Of a DNA stretch of 64,000 nt, positions 30,829 through 42,185 are shown piece by piece. The position numbers and the translations under genes were made by a program. Source of the stretch: Pseudomonas brenneri (lineage in GTDB: Bacteria > Pseudomonadota > Gammaproteobacteria > Pseudomonadales > Pseudomonadaceae); NCBI RefSeq assembly GCF_007858285.1, contig NZ_VFIL01000003.1, positions 248,001 to 312,000 of the forward strand, in the 5' to 3' direction. The notes under the pieces are model-generated. The model saw only the letters and a program-made list of their open reading frames with translations, did no database searches and was not told the DNA's origin. Positions within the stretch are counted from its first letter, which is position 1. Every line of letters begins with the position of its first letter.

Positions 30829-32595
30829 ATGCTTTCAGCCCGTCAACGCCGCGCCATCCGCCTGGCCATGCGCTTTATCGCCCCGTATCGCTGGCAGGCC
30901 ACCGGTGCCTTGCTCGCACTGATTGTCACTGCAGGGATTACCTTGTCCATGGGCCAGGGCATTCGCCTGCTGGTGGATCAGGGTTTCATGACCCAATCGC
31001 CGCACCTGCTCAACCAGTCCATCGGCCTGTTCATGATCCTGGTGCTGGGCCTGGCGGTGGGCACCTTTACTCGTTTTTACCTGGTGTCGTGGATCGGTGA
31101 GCGTGTGGTGGCGGACATTCGCAGGCTGGTGTTCAACCATCTGATCTACCTGCATCCAGGGTTTTATGAAAACAATCGCAGCTCGGAAATCCAGTCACGC
31201 TTGACCGCCGACACCACCTTGCTGCAATCGGTGATCGGTTCATCCCTGTCGCTGTTCCTGCGCAACGCATTGATGGTTATCGGTGGGATTGTGTTGCTGT
31301 TTGTCACCAATCCAAAACTCACCAGCATCGTGGTGGTGGCGTTGCCGCTGGTGCTGGCGCCGATCCTGATTTTCGGCCGCCGCGTGCGCAGCCTGTCACG
31401 CCTGAGCCAGGACCGGATTGCCGACGTCGGCAGCTACGTGTCTGAAACCCTGGGCCAGATCAAGACGGTGCAGGCCTACAACCATCAGGTGCAGGATGAG
31501 CAGCGCTTCGCCGTGACCGTTGAGGAGGCGTTCGCCACGGCGCGCAAACGCATCGTCCAGCGCGCCTGGTTGATCACCCTGGTGATCATGTTGGTGCTGG
31601 GTGCGGTAGGCGTGATGCTGTGGGTGGGCGGCATGGATGTGATCGCCGGGCGCATCTCCGGTGGCGAGCTGGCGGCGTTCGTGTTCTATAGCCTGATCGT
31701 GGGCAGCGCCTTTGGCACCTTGAGCGAAGTGATCGGCGAGTTGCAGCGCGCGGCCGGGGCGGCGGAGCGGATCGCCGAGTTATTGCAGTCGCGCAATGAA
31801 ATCCAGGCCCCGCCCGATGGTGCGGTCAAGCTGCCAGAACGGGTCAGTGGTCACCTGGAGCTACAAAACCTGCATTTTTCCTACCCGTCGCGTCCCGATC
31901 GCTACGCCATCGATGGGCTGAGCCTGAGCATCAATGCCGGTGAAACCCTGGCTTTGGTTGGGCCGTCCGGTGCCGGTAAATCAACGATTTTTGATCTATT
32001 GCTGCGTTTCTACGACCCGCAACAGGGGCAAGTGCTGCTGGAAGGCCGGCCTCTGAGCGCATTGGACCCGTTGGACCTGCGCCGCTGTTTTGCCCTGGTA
32101 TCCCAGAGCCCGGCGCTGTTTTTTGGCAGCGTTGAAGAAAACATCCGCTACGGCAACCCCAAGGCCACACCTGCCCAGGTCGAAGAAGCGGCGCGCATCG
32201 CCCACGCCCATGATTTCATCCTGCAAATGCCCCAGGGCTACCAGACACATCTGGGGGATGGCGGCATGGGCCTTTCCGGTGGGCAGCGCCAGCGCCTGGC
32301 CATCGCCCGGGCCTTGCTGGTCGATGCGCCGATCCTGCTGCTGGACGAAGCCACCAGCGCCCTCGACGCCCAGAGCGAGCATCTGATCCAGCAGGCACTG
32401 CCGCAACTGATGGAGGGGCGTACCACTCTGGTGATCGCCCACCGTCTGGCCACAGTGAAAAACGCCGACCGGATTGCGGTGATGGATCAGGGGAAATTAG
32501 TGGCGGTGGGCACGCATCAGCAACTGATCGCCACTAATCCGCTGTATGCGCGCCTGGCAGCCCTGCAATTCAACGACAATCACGACGCCCTATAA
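30829..32595 (+). CDS. MsbA-like ABC exporter (fused membrane and ATPase domains)
   Basis: Half-transporter of 588 aa that would dimerise in the inner membrane and export a lipid, drug or peptide; substrate unknown. The N-terminal six-helix domain (about 20-310) is followed by an ATPase domain with ALVGPSGAGKSTIFDLLLRF (Walker A), MGLSGGQRQRLAIARALL (signature), ILLLDEATSALD (Walker B) and the H-loop VIAHRLAT. AGGTGA lies 8 bp before the ATG at 30829; alternatives at 30817 (GTG) and 30820 (ATG) add four or three residues. It is convergent with slt, and nothing in the context narrows the substrate. Confidence 0.88.
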   Translation: MLSARQRRAIRLAMRFIAPYRWQATGALLALIVTAGITLSMGQGIRLLVDQGFMTQSPHLLNQSIGLFMILVLGLAVGTFTRFYLVSWIGERVVADIRRLVFNHLIYLHPGFYENNRSSEIQSRLTADTTLLQSVIGSSLSLFLRNALMVIGGIVLLFVTNPKLTSIVVVALPLVLAPILIFGRRVRSLSRLSQDRIADVGSYVSETLGQIKTVQAYNHQVQDEQRFAVTVEEAFATARKRIVQRAWLITLVIMLVLGAVGVMLWVGGMDVIAGRISGGELAAFVFYSLIVGSAFGTLSEVIGELQRAAGAAERIAELLQSRNEIQAPPDGAVKLPERVSGHLELQNLHFSYPSRPDRYAIDGLSLSINAGETLALVGPSGAGKSTIFDLLLRFYDPQQGQVLLEGRPLSALDPLDLRRCFALVSQSPALFFGSVEENIRYGNPKATPAQVEEAARIAHAHDFILQMPQGYQTHLGDGGMGLSGGQRQRLAIARALLVDAPILLLDEATSALDAQSEHLIQQALPQLMEGRTTLVIAHRLATVKNADRIAVMDQGKLVAVGTHQQLIATNPLYARLAALQFNDNHDAL

Positions 32596-32622
32596 AAAAT
32601 GCCCGCGTTTCACAACGCGGGC
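32594..32622 (-). terminator. Terminator between the ABC exporter and slt
   Basis: The stem TGCCCGCGT / ACGCGGGCA is followed on the minus strand by TTTTTTATAG, so it mainly serves slt. It starts within the last codons or stop of the exporter gene. Confidence 0.8.
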
Positions 32623-32657
32623 ACTTGCTGCTTCAAGCTTGCCGCTTTCGGCTGTTG

Positions 32658-34586
32658 TTACTGATCATCAAAATAGCGCTCGTGCCAATCCACCAGCGGT
32701 TGTGGCGAGTTGAGCTTCTGCCCGTAGATCACCGAATAAGACAGCACGTTCTGCACATACTGGCGGGTTTCGTCGAACGGGATGCTTTCCACCCACACGT
32801 CGAAACTCAGGTGATCGGCGCCGCGCAGCCATTGGCGTACGCGCCCTGGGCCGGCGTTGTAGGCGGCAGACGCGAGCACGCGGTTGCCGTTGAACTGGCT
32901 GTGCACCTGGCTCAGGTAGGCGGCGCCGAGTTGGATGTTCTTGTCCGGGTCCAGCACCTGCTGCGGTGACGCCAGTGGGATGCTGAATTTGCGCGCGGTT
33001 TCCTTGGCGGTGGCGGGCATCAGTTGCATCAGGCCGCTGGCGCCAACGCCGGAACGGGCGTCATCCATGAAGGCGCTTTCCTGGCGAGTGATGGCAAACA
33101 CCCAGCTCGAATGCAGGCCACGGACCTTGGCTTCACGTACCAGGGTGTCGCGGTGGGCCATGGGGAAGCGGATATCCAGGTCGTCCCAGTACTTGGCCTG
33201 GCTGATGGTGCGGATCGCCGGGAAGTACCATTTCATGTCGTAGGCGAGCTTGGCCTGGGCGACCATTTCGTCACGGTTGAAGTGGCGGCTGACGTGATAC
33301 CACTCGCGGCGGCCGTCGACGATCTGGCCACGGGCATAAAACTCCAGGGCGCGGCGCACACCCGGGGTGTTGCGCACCTTGTTGATCAGGGCCTGGCTCA
33401 TGACCAGAGGCTGGTTGTTCAACTGATAGGGGGCCTGGGAGCGATCCGCCGCGAGGAAGCCATAAAAATCCCGCTCCTTTGCCAGGCCTTTGTACAGCAC
33501 CAGCGCTTGCGGGTTCTTCGGCTCGGCCAGTTCCAGGGCGCGGGCCTGCCAGTAGCGCCAGCGGTTGGTAGTGGCCAGGTCCTGAGGCAGCTTGCGGGTC
33601 AACTGGTAGGCATCTTCCCAGCGGGCCAGGCGCAGCAGCAGGCGCAGGCGCCATTCGGAGACGGTGTTGTCACGCAGCTCCGGGTCGTACTTGCTCATCA
33701 CGTCCAGGGCGCGGGGGTCATAGCGTCGCGCCAGGGTCAGGCCGATTTCCCGGGCGATGGACACTTTTTCGTCACGGGAGAAGTGCATGCTGCTGGCATA
33801 ACCATCCAGCAGGGCCATGGCTTGTTCCGGGTCCTGGCGCGCCAGGCGGCGCAGGCCCAGGCCGACGGCGTCGGACATGGCTTCAGTGGCAGGCAGGAAG
33901 CGCGAGGGGTCACTGAGCATGGCGGGCTTTTGCGCCACGTCCACCATCAGGCGGCCCTGGGCGCCCAGGGTGGGCAAGGTTTTCACCAGGCTGTTGGCCA
34001 GCGGATAGTTGCGGGCTTCGGCGGCGAGTTTGGCGCGGTCCCAGATTTTCTGCTCGGTCAATTGGCCGGCGGCGGCCCATTGGCCAAAGGTGGCATCACA
34101 GGCAGCCGGTTGGGATTTGCCGGTCATCCACAGGGCTTCGGCGGTCTTGTAGCCTTCGGCCTTGAGGTTGTTGCTCAACTGGTATTGGCCGTGCAGGCAG
34201 TCCAGCTCGGTGAAGTTGAGCTTGGCGTCGTAGTACTTTTCAAAGGTCTTCCAGTCGCCACGCTCGGCGAGCCAGCGCAACCAGCGCAGCTTCATCCAGT
34301 TGGCCTGGGGCAGGTCGCCATGCTTGGCCAGGAACTGTTCGATTTCCTGGTTGCTCGCGGATTTGAGGCGCGCGGTCAGTTCGTCGTAGGCCAGGTAAGG
34401 CGTCAACGGGTAATCGGCCAGGGCCTGGCTGTATTGCATGTACGGGCCGGTGTCGCCCTTGGCCAGGGCCCGCTTGGCTTGATCGTAATATTGGCGTTGG
34501 GTGGTCAGGTCCACTGCCTGGGCAGTCTGGACGGCGGTGGAGGAAAGAAGCAGGCAAGATAAAAAGCTGAAAAGGCGACTGCGCAT
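32658..34586 (-). CDS. slt: Soluble lytic murein transglycosylase (Slt70-like)
   Basis: Periplasmic exo-lytic transglycosylase that cleaves peptidoglycan to 1,6-anhydroMurNAc products. The 642-aa precursor has a signal peptide (MRSRLFSFLSCLLLSSTAV, ending at AQA), a long superhelical U/L domain, and a C-terminal lysozyme-like domain with ITRQESAFMDDARSGVGASG (catalytic Glu), LMQLMPATAKETA and AAYNAGPGRVRQWL. The ATG at 34586 is chosen because it starts the signal peptide. Its products feed the NagZ-dependent recycling pathway, whose gene lies further right. Confidence 0.93.
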   Translation of the reverse strand: MRSRLFSFLSCLLLSSTAVQTAQAVDLTTQRQYYDQAKRALAKGDTGPYMQYSQALADYPLTPYLAYDELTARLKSASNQEIEQFLAKHGDLPQANWMKLRWLRWLAERGDWKTFEKYYDAKLNFTELDCLHGQYQLSNNLKAEGYKTAEALWMTGKSQPAACDATFGQWAAAGQLTEQKIWDRAKLAAEARNYPLANSLVKTLPTLGAQGRLMVDVAQKPAMLSDPSRFLPATEAMSDAVGLGLRRLARQDPEQAMALLDGYASSMHFSRDEKVSIAREIGLTLARRYDPRALDVMSKYDPELRDNTVSEWRLRLLLRLARWEDAYQLTRKLPQDLATTNRWRYWQARALELAEPKNPQALVLYKGLAKERDFYGFLAADRSQAPYQLNNQPLVMSQALINKVRNTPGVRRALEFYARGQIVDGRREWYHVSRHFNRDEMVAQAKLAYDMKWYFPAIRTISQAKYWDDLDIRFPMAHRDTLVREAKVRGLHSSWVFAITRQESAFMDDARSGVGASGLMQLMPATAKETARKFSIPLASPQQVLDPDKNIQLGAAYLSQVHSQFNGNRVLASAAYNAGPGRVRQWLRGADHLSFDVWVESIPFDETRQYVQNVLSYSVIYGQKLNSPQPLVDWHERYFDDQ

Positions 34587-34798
34587 GAGACGTCCGTGCA
34601 AAGAAATCAGGACTAGTGCCGGCGCCGCCGACACTGATTGCCCCTAGCTTAGCCTTTTGCCCGCAGCCGGTGAAAGCTTTGCAGGTCGCTTCGCTGAAGT
34701 TCTCAAGAAATGTCCTACAGAACGTGTCGGGCATGAAAATGCCGGCCGCTTCACCCCCCAACTCAGGTAGAATGCGCGCCCAGTTTTTGGAGAAGCGT

Positions 34799-36715
34799 AT
34801 GACCCTGCTCAAATTCAGCGATGTGTCCCTTGCTTTCGGCGCTATGCCGTTGTTGGACAAGGTGTCCTGGCAGATCGCCCGTGGTGAGCGGGTGTGCATC
34901 ATCGGCCGCAACGGCACCGGCAAGTCCAGCATGATGAAGCTGGTCAAGGGCGACCAGAAGCCCGATGACGGCTCCGTGTGGCGTGCCCCGGGCCTGAAGA
35001 TCGGCGAGTTGCCGCAAGAATTGCCGGTGGCCGACGAACGGACCGTGTTCGACGTGGTTGCCGAAGGCCTCGACGGCGTAGGCGAATTGCTTGCCCAATA
35101 CCATCATCTGGCGCAGAACTGCGTCACCGAGGAAGACCTGGACAAGCTGATGCACGTCCAGCAAGACCTCGAAGCCCGTGATGGCTGGCGCTTGCAGCAA
35201 CTGGTCGACAGCACCTTGAGCCGCCTGCAACTGCCGGCCGACAAGACCCTTGCCGAACTGTCCGGCGGCTGGCGTCGCCGTGTGCTGCTGGCCCAGGCCC
35301 TGGTGTCCGAGCCGGACCTGCTGCTGCTCGATGAACCGACCAACCACCTGGATATCGGCGCGATTGCCTGGCTGGAGGAAGCCCTCAAGGACTTCCAGGG
35401 CGCCGTGCTGTTTATCACGCACGACCGTTCTTTCCTGCAGAACCTTGCTACGCGCATCCTCGAACTGGATCGCGGCGGCCTGATCGACTGGAACGGCGAC
35501 TACGCCAGCTTCCTGGTGCACAAGGAAGCCGCGCTGTCCGCTGAAGAAACCGCCAACGCGCTGTTCGACAAGAAACTGGCCCAGGAAGAAGTCTGGATCC
35601 GCCAGGGCATCAAGGCGCGCCGCACCCGTAACGAAGGCCGCGTACGTGCCCTGAAAGCCTTGCGTGTCGAGCGTAGCGAACGTCGCGAACGCACCGGCAA
35701 GGCCAATATCCAGCTCGATACCGCCGACAAGTCGGGCAAGCAGGTCATGGTCCTGGAGAACGTCAGCTTCCATCACCCGGATGGCCCGTTCCTGATCAAG
35801 GACTTCTCCATGGTCCTGCAGCGCGGCGACCGTATCGGTCTGCTGGGCGCCAACGGTACCGGCAAGACCACTTTGCTCAAGCTGATGCTCAGCGGTCTGC
35901 AACCGACCAGCGGCACCGTGGAAGAGGGGACGCGCATCGATGTGGCCTACTTCGACCAGTTGCGCCACCAGTTGGACCTGGAAAAGACCGTGATCGACAA
36001 CGTCGCCGAAGGCCGCGACTTTATCGATATCGACGGCCAGAGTCGCCACGTGCTGAGCTACCTGGGCGACTTCCTGTTCAGCCCGCAACGTGCCCGCACA
36101 CCGGTCAAGGCCTTGTCTGGCGGTGAGCGTGCGCGCCTGCTGCTGGCCAAGCTGTTCAGCAAACCTGCCAACCTGCTGGTGCTCGATGAGCCGACCAACG
36201 ACCTCGATGTGGAAACCCTCGAACTGCTGGAAGAGGTTCTGCTGACCTTCAACGGCACCGTGCTGATGGTCAGTCACGACCGGGCATTTCTCGACAACGT
36301 GGTCACCAGTACCCTGGTCTTCGAAGGTGAAGGCAAGGTGCGCGAATACGTCGGTGGTTATCAGGACTGGCTGCGCCAGGGCGGCTCGCCGCGCCTGCTG
36401 GGCGTGACCGAGAGCAAGTCCGGCAAGGCCGACTTGAATTCTGCGGTGGTTGCACCTGCCGCTGCTGAGCCTGTTCAGGACGCTGCGCCGGCGGCCAAGA
36501 AAAAGCTCAGCTACAAGCTGCAGCGTGAGCTGGAAGCCTTGCCGGGTGATATCGACGCCAAGGAGCAGCAGATCGCTGCTGTGGAAGCCGAAATGGCTGA
36601 CGCGGGTTTCTACCTGCGTCCTGCGGCGGAAACGGCCAAGGTCATCGAGTCCCTGGAGAAGTTGAACCAGGAGTTGGAAGTGCTGGTTGAGCGTTGGGCC
36701 GAGCTGGATGCCTGA
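34799..36715 (+). CDS. uup: ABC-F family ATPase Uup
   Basis: Soluble duplicated ABC ATPase of the ABC-F class, 638 aa, a ribosome-associated translation factor rather than a transporter. The first domain has GRNGTGKSSMMKLV and LSGGWRRRVLLAQALV with LLLLDEPTNHLD; the second has GANGTGKTTLLKLM and LSGGERARLLLAKLF with LVLDEPTNDLD. The C-terminal coiled-coil (about 560-638, KKKLSYKLQRELEALPGDI...) is the Uup-specific DNA- and ribosome-binding extension. TTGGAG precedes the ATG. It diverges from slt and ends in a strong terminator. Confidence 0.9.
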   Translation: MTLLKFSDVSLAFGAMPLLDKVSWQIARGERVCIIGRNGTGKSSMMKLVKGDQKPDDGSVWRAPGLKIGELPQELPVADERTVFDVVAEGLDGVGELLAQYHHLAQNCVTEEDLDKLMHVQQDLEARDGWRLQQLVDSTLSRLQLPADKTLAELSGGWRRRVLLAQALVSEPDLLLLDEPTNHLDIGAIAWLEEALKDFQGAVLFITHDRSFLQNLATRILELDRGGLIDWNGDYASFLVHKEAALSAEETANALFDKKLAQEEVWIRQGIKARRTRNEGRVRALKALRVERSERRERTGKANIQLDTADKSGKQVMVLENVSFHHPDGPFLIKDFSMVLQRGDRIGLLGANGTGKTTLLKLMLSGLQPTSGTVEEGTRIDVAYFDQLRHQLDLEKTVIDNVAEGRDFIDIDGQSRHVLSYLGDFLFSPQRARTPVKALSGGERARLLLAKLFSKPANLLVLDEPTNDLDVETLELLEEVLLTFNGTVLMVSHDRAFLDNVVTSTLVFEGEGKVREYVGGYQDWLRQGGSPRLLGVTESKSGKADLNSAVVAPAAAEPVQDAAPAAKKKLSYKLQRELEALPGDIDAKEQQIAAVEAEMADAGFYLRPAAETAKVIESLEKLNQELEVLVERWAELDA

Positions 36716-36731
36716 TTGATTCAGCGGCAAT

Positions 36732-36767
36732 AAAAAACCGGCGCTCTTAGGAGCACCGGTTTTTTTA
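36732..36767. terminator. Bidirectional terminator between uup and usp
   Basis: AAAAAACCGGCGCTC, loop TTAG, GAGCACCGGTTTTTTT. The stem has A and T runs on both sides and serves uup (rightward) and the leftward stress-protein gene. Confidence 0.85.
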
Positions 36768-36775
36768 TATGAAAT

Positions 36776-36792
36776 GCAAGCCAGCTCCTACA
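36776..36792. repeat. Single REP half-element
   Basis: GCAAGCCAGCTCCTACA matches one arm of the REPINs in this window, with no partner arm nearby. It is an isolated REP singlet between usp and the uup terminator. Confidence 0.6.
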
Positions 36793-36809
36793 TTTGATTT
36801 GCAGTGTTC

Positions 36810-37247
36810 TTACGAGCTCTTTACCAGCTTCACTGCCAGTACGTCGCACGGCGCGCCGTGCAGTACATCATTGGCCGTGGAGCCCAGCAGCAGCGCCAGG
36901 CCATGACGCCCATGGCTGCCAACGACGATAAGGTCGCAGTTCTGTTCTTTGGCCAGGTGATGGATTTCCTGGCGTGGTTGGCCATAGGTCAGGTGGCTTT
37001 GGTCTTTTTTCAACGCGGGATACTTGGCAATCAGCCGGTCCAGGCGCTCCTTGGCCTGATCGAACTGCTGCTGTTGCAGTTGCGACAGGTCCATCGGCAC
37101 ATCGCCGCCAAAGGCCATGGCCATGGGTTCGACGATATGCACCAGGGACAGCTTGACGCTATCGCCGGCGATGGCCACGGCGCGCTTGATCACCGGATCG
37201 CACTCTTCGGTCAGGTCCACGGCGACCAGAATATGTTCGTAAGTCAT
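36810..37247 (-). CDS. Universal stress protein (UspA family)
   Basis: Cytosolic UspA-fold protein, 145 aa. It begins YEHILVAVDLTEECDPVIKR and has the ATP-binding type motif GSHGRHGLALLLGSTANDVL (G-x2-G-x9-G-S/T), so it is the nucleotide-binding subtype. GGAGGA precedes the ATG. Upstream, a degenerate FNR-type dyad and a CATACT hexamer suggest possible low-oxygen induction, as known for some pseudomonad stress proteins. It diverges from a small membrane-protein gene. Confidence 0.9.
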   Translation of the reverse strand: MTYEHILVAVDLTEECDPVIKRAVAIAGDSVKLSLVHIVEPMAMAFGGDVPMDLSQLQQQQFDQAKERLDRLIAKYPALKKDQSHLTYGQPRQEIHHLAKEQNCDLIVVGSHGRHGLALLLGSTANDVLHGAPCDVLAVKLVKSS

Positions 37248-37279
37248 GAGGCGTTCCTCCAGGGGACTGCAATAAGTTC

Positions 37280-37320
37280 AGTATGGCTGCTTTCAAGCGG
37301 ATGGGGTTGCGTCAGGTCAA
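37280..37320 (-). promoter_or_regulatory. Possible ANR-type promoter of the stress-protein gene
   Basis: The minus strand reads TTGACCTGACGCAA at 37307-37320 (7 of 10 ANR consensus positions). CATACT, a -10-like hexamer at 37285-37280, is centred 31 bp downstream, close to class II FNR spacing. This is a candidate only. Confidence 0.35.
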
Positions 37321-37352
37321 ATCCGCTCATCTAGAAATTCGGGAGTACACAT

Positions 37353-37790
37353 ATGACGGTCTGGATAGTGGTGTCAATCCTTGTGGTGGTGTTGAGCCCC
37401 CTGGCATGGCTGCGACCTTCGCGCCACCAGAGCGGGCGCATGGCCCTGCGCATGGAGGCCCGCCGCATTGGCCTGGCGATGCAATTGTCGCCCCAGGAAT
37501 GGCCGCACTGGCTCAAGCAGGAGCCGCCCAGCCCGTGTGCGCAGTACTGCCGGCCACGGCGCAGCAGTAAGCCGGCCCTCTGGTGTTACTGGCAGTTGGA
37601 GCCGGGGGTGTGGGTCAATCAGTGGCGGGAAATCTGCGTCGACGAGAAGTTGTTGCCGCATTTTGCAAAGCTGCCGGATAACGTCTACAAAATCGAAGCC
37701 GACGGGCAAATGATCGCCTTGTATTGGGGGGAGAAGGGCGAATTGAGCGTCTTGCAGGACATCAATGCCTTGCTCAAGGCCCTGGCCTGA
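37353..37790 (+). CDS. Conserved hypothetical protein with N-terminal membrane helix
   Basis: Unknown function, 145 aa. One hydrophobic segment (about 3-20, VWIVVSILVVVLSPLAWL) is followed by a soluble domain with three Cys (CAQYC, LWCYW), several Trp, and a C-terminal part (KIEADGQMIALYWGEKGE) that looks like beta-strands. CGGGAG precedes the ATG. It is single-copy between usp and fadB, as I recall for other pseudomonads. It could be a membrane-tethered regulatory or assembly factor, but nothing specific supports this. Confidence 0.7.
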   Translation: MTVWIVVSILVVVLSPLAWLRPSRHQSGRMALRMEARRIGLAMQLSPQEWPHWLKQEPPSPCAQYCRPRRSSKPALWCYWQLEPGVWVNQWREICVDEKLLPHFAKLPDNVYKIEADGQMIALYWGEKGELSVLQDINALLKALA

Positions 37791-37809
37791 CAGCGTTCCA
37801 CTGTTCCAC

Positions 37810-37909
37810 TGTAGGAGCGAGCTTGCTCGCGAAAAACCTGAGCACGCCGCGTTAAACCAGGTTTAGCGCGTTATCGTTGACGATCTTCGCGAGCAAGCTC
37901 GCTCCTACA
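37810..37909. repeat. REPIN (GGAGCGAGCTTGCTCGCGAA type)
   Basis: Perfect 24-nt inverted arms at 37810-37833 and 37886-37909. The inner sequence GCGTTATCGTTGACGATCTT is shared in part with the other long REPINs. Confidence 0.9.
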
Positions 37910-37929
37910 GTGACGAAATCACAGGCAAT

Positions 37930-37957
37930 AAAAAGCCCGACATCATCATCGGGCTGG
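37930..37957 (-). terminator. Leftward terminator without an assigned gene
   Basis: The stem AGCCCGA / TCGGGCT (37934-37940 and 37949-37955) is followed on the minus strand by TTTTTATTG. No confident leftward gene ends here. Confidence 0.65.
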
Positions 37958-38028
37958 AGTTGGCCAGGCAGGCCGGTAATTCTTCAATTCATCACGCCGC
38001 GCATTCGCACAGGCGTTCAAACGTGCGG

Positions 38029-38370
38029 CTAGCCTAGCCGGATATTCGCCGCTGTACAGGCCTTTTCTAAGCTTTTTGTATTATTGATTATGTGAATGCC
38101 TGCGCATTGATTCGCCTTGGCGGTTCTGAAATGACTGAAAAGTCGCGTTTTAGCGGCCCTTTCGAGCGATTGACAATTGTCGGAAATTGGCTGAAGGTGG
38201 CGTACCCAAATCAAACGGGCGTATGAATTGAGTGTTTGTCTGTCAGACATCTCAGACATAATCCCGACTATCGCATTGGCGGGTGTGCCTGGCGCATTGG
38301 CGTAAGCATTGACGTAATGATCAATGCCCGACCAGAGGCCAGCGTCCAGTGTGTACTGTTCAGCTTCCAT
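38029..38370 (-). CDS. Doubtful small leftward ORF, 113 aa
   Basis: A leftward frame of 113 codons ([16 protein letters not shown]...) with no family resemblance and no ribosome binding site before its ATG, which lies just upstream of the fadB start. The only support is the leftward terminator about 70 bp after its stop and the A+T-rich composition. It covers the putative fadB promoter. It may be a chance frame, or the transcript may be non-coding. Confidence 0.2.
   Translation of the reverse strand: MEAEQYTLDAGLWSGIDHYVNAYANAPGTPANAIVGIMSEMSDRQTLNSYARLIWVRHLQPISDNCQSLERAAKTRLFSHFRTAKANQCAGIHIINNTKSLEKACTAANIRLG
38212..38262 (+). promoter_or_regulatory. Candidate fadB promoter with PsrA-like site
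   Basis: CAAACGGGCGTATG (38212-38225) fits the PsrA motif (G/C)AAAC-N2-4-GTTT(G/C) with one mismatch. It lies just before TTTGTC (38235-38240), 16 bp and CATAAT (38257-38262). fadBA is a known PsrA target in P. aeruginosa, so a site is expected here, but this one is imperfect. Confidence 0.4.
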
Positions 38371-38387
38371 ATCGTGGAGATCAGTTG

Positions 38388-41740
<3,353 letters not shown>

Positions 41741-41758
41741 GCGTTGAGTTGACGGAAG

Positions 41759-41790
41759 CCGGGGCCCAGTGCCCCGGTTTTTGTTTTTTG
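41759..41790 (+). terminator. Terminator of fadBA
   Basis: CCGGGGC, loop CCAGT, GCCCCGG followed by TTTTTGTTTTTTG; it lies 18 bp after the fadA stop. Confidence 0.9.
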
Positions 41791-41834
41791 GAATTTTTAA
41801 TTTTTTTTAATAAATTTTGTAAGAGGGCCAGAGC

Positions 41835-42071
41835 ATGAAAGTCGAACCAGGGCTCTACCAGCATTATAAAGGTCCCCAGTACCGCGTTTTTAATGTGGCG
41901 CGGCACTCCGAGACCGAAGAAGAAGTGGTGTTTTACCAAGCACTGTATGGCGATTACGGCTTTTGGGTGCGCCCCTTGAGCATGTTCCTGGAAACCGTCG
42001 AAGTTGACGGCGAGCAGGTCCCGCGCTTTGCTTTGGTGCAGGTCGAACCCAGCCTTTTTTCAGGGCAATAA
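41835..42071 (+). CDS. DUF1653 family protein
   Basis: Small soluble protein, 78 aa, of the DUF1653 family: EPGLYQHYKGPQYRVFNVAR, VVFYQALYGDYGFWVRP and a C-terminal FALVQ. The aromatic-rich beta-barrel-like core is conserved in many bacteria but no function is established. AGAGGGCC lies upstream of the ATG. It sits between fadBA and topA, apparently a separate unit. Confidence 0.85.
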   Translation: MKVEPGLYQHYKGPQYRVFNVARHSETEEEVVFYQALYGDYGFWVRPLSMFLETVEVDGEQVPRFALVQVEPSLFSGQ

Positions 42072-42185
42072 CGGCCGGTTGCGCAGAATGCTGCGCTTGA
42101 CCTCACTGTGTTGCCACTATATATAGCGTTGCCGCGTCAGGCGCCAACCGCCTTTCTCTTCTCGAATTCAGGAATTTTCCGATCC

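Larger units (their letters stand above)
37791..38387. other. 597-bp region upstream of fadB
   Basis: It contains a perfect REPIN, a leftward-oriented terminator, a doubtful 113-codon leftward frame (38029-38370), and the fadB promoter side. The part from about 38040 to 38300 is A+T-rich. No confident gene was found, although the terminator implies a leftward transcript. Confidence 0.5.

Noticed and set aside
34763..36730. 655-codon open frame antisense to uup
   Set aside because: Shadow of a well-supported ABC-F gene; no independent start signal or family resemblance.
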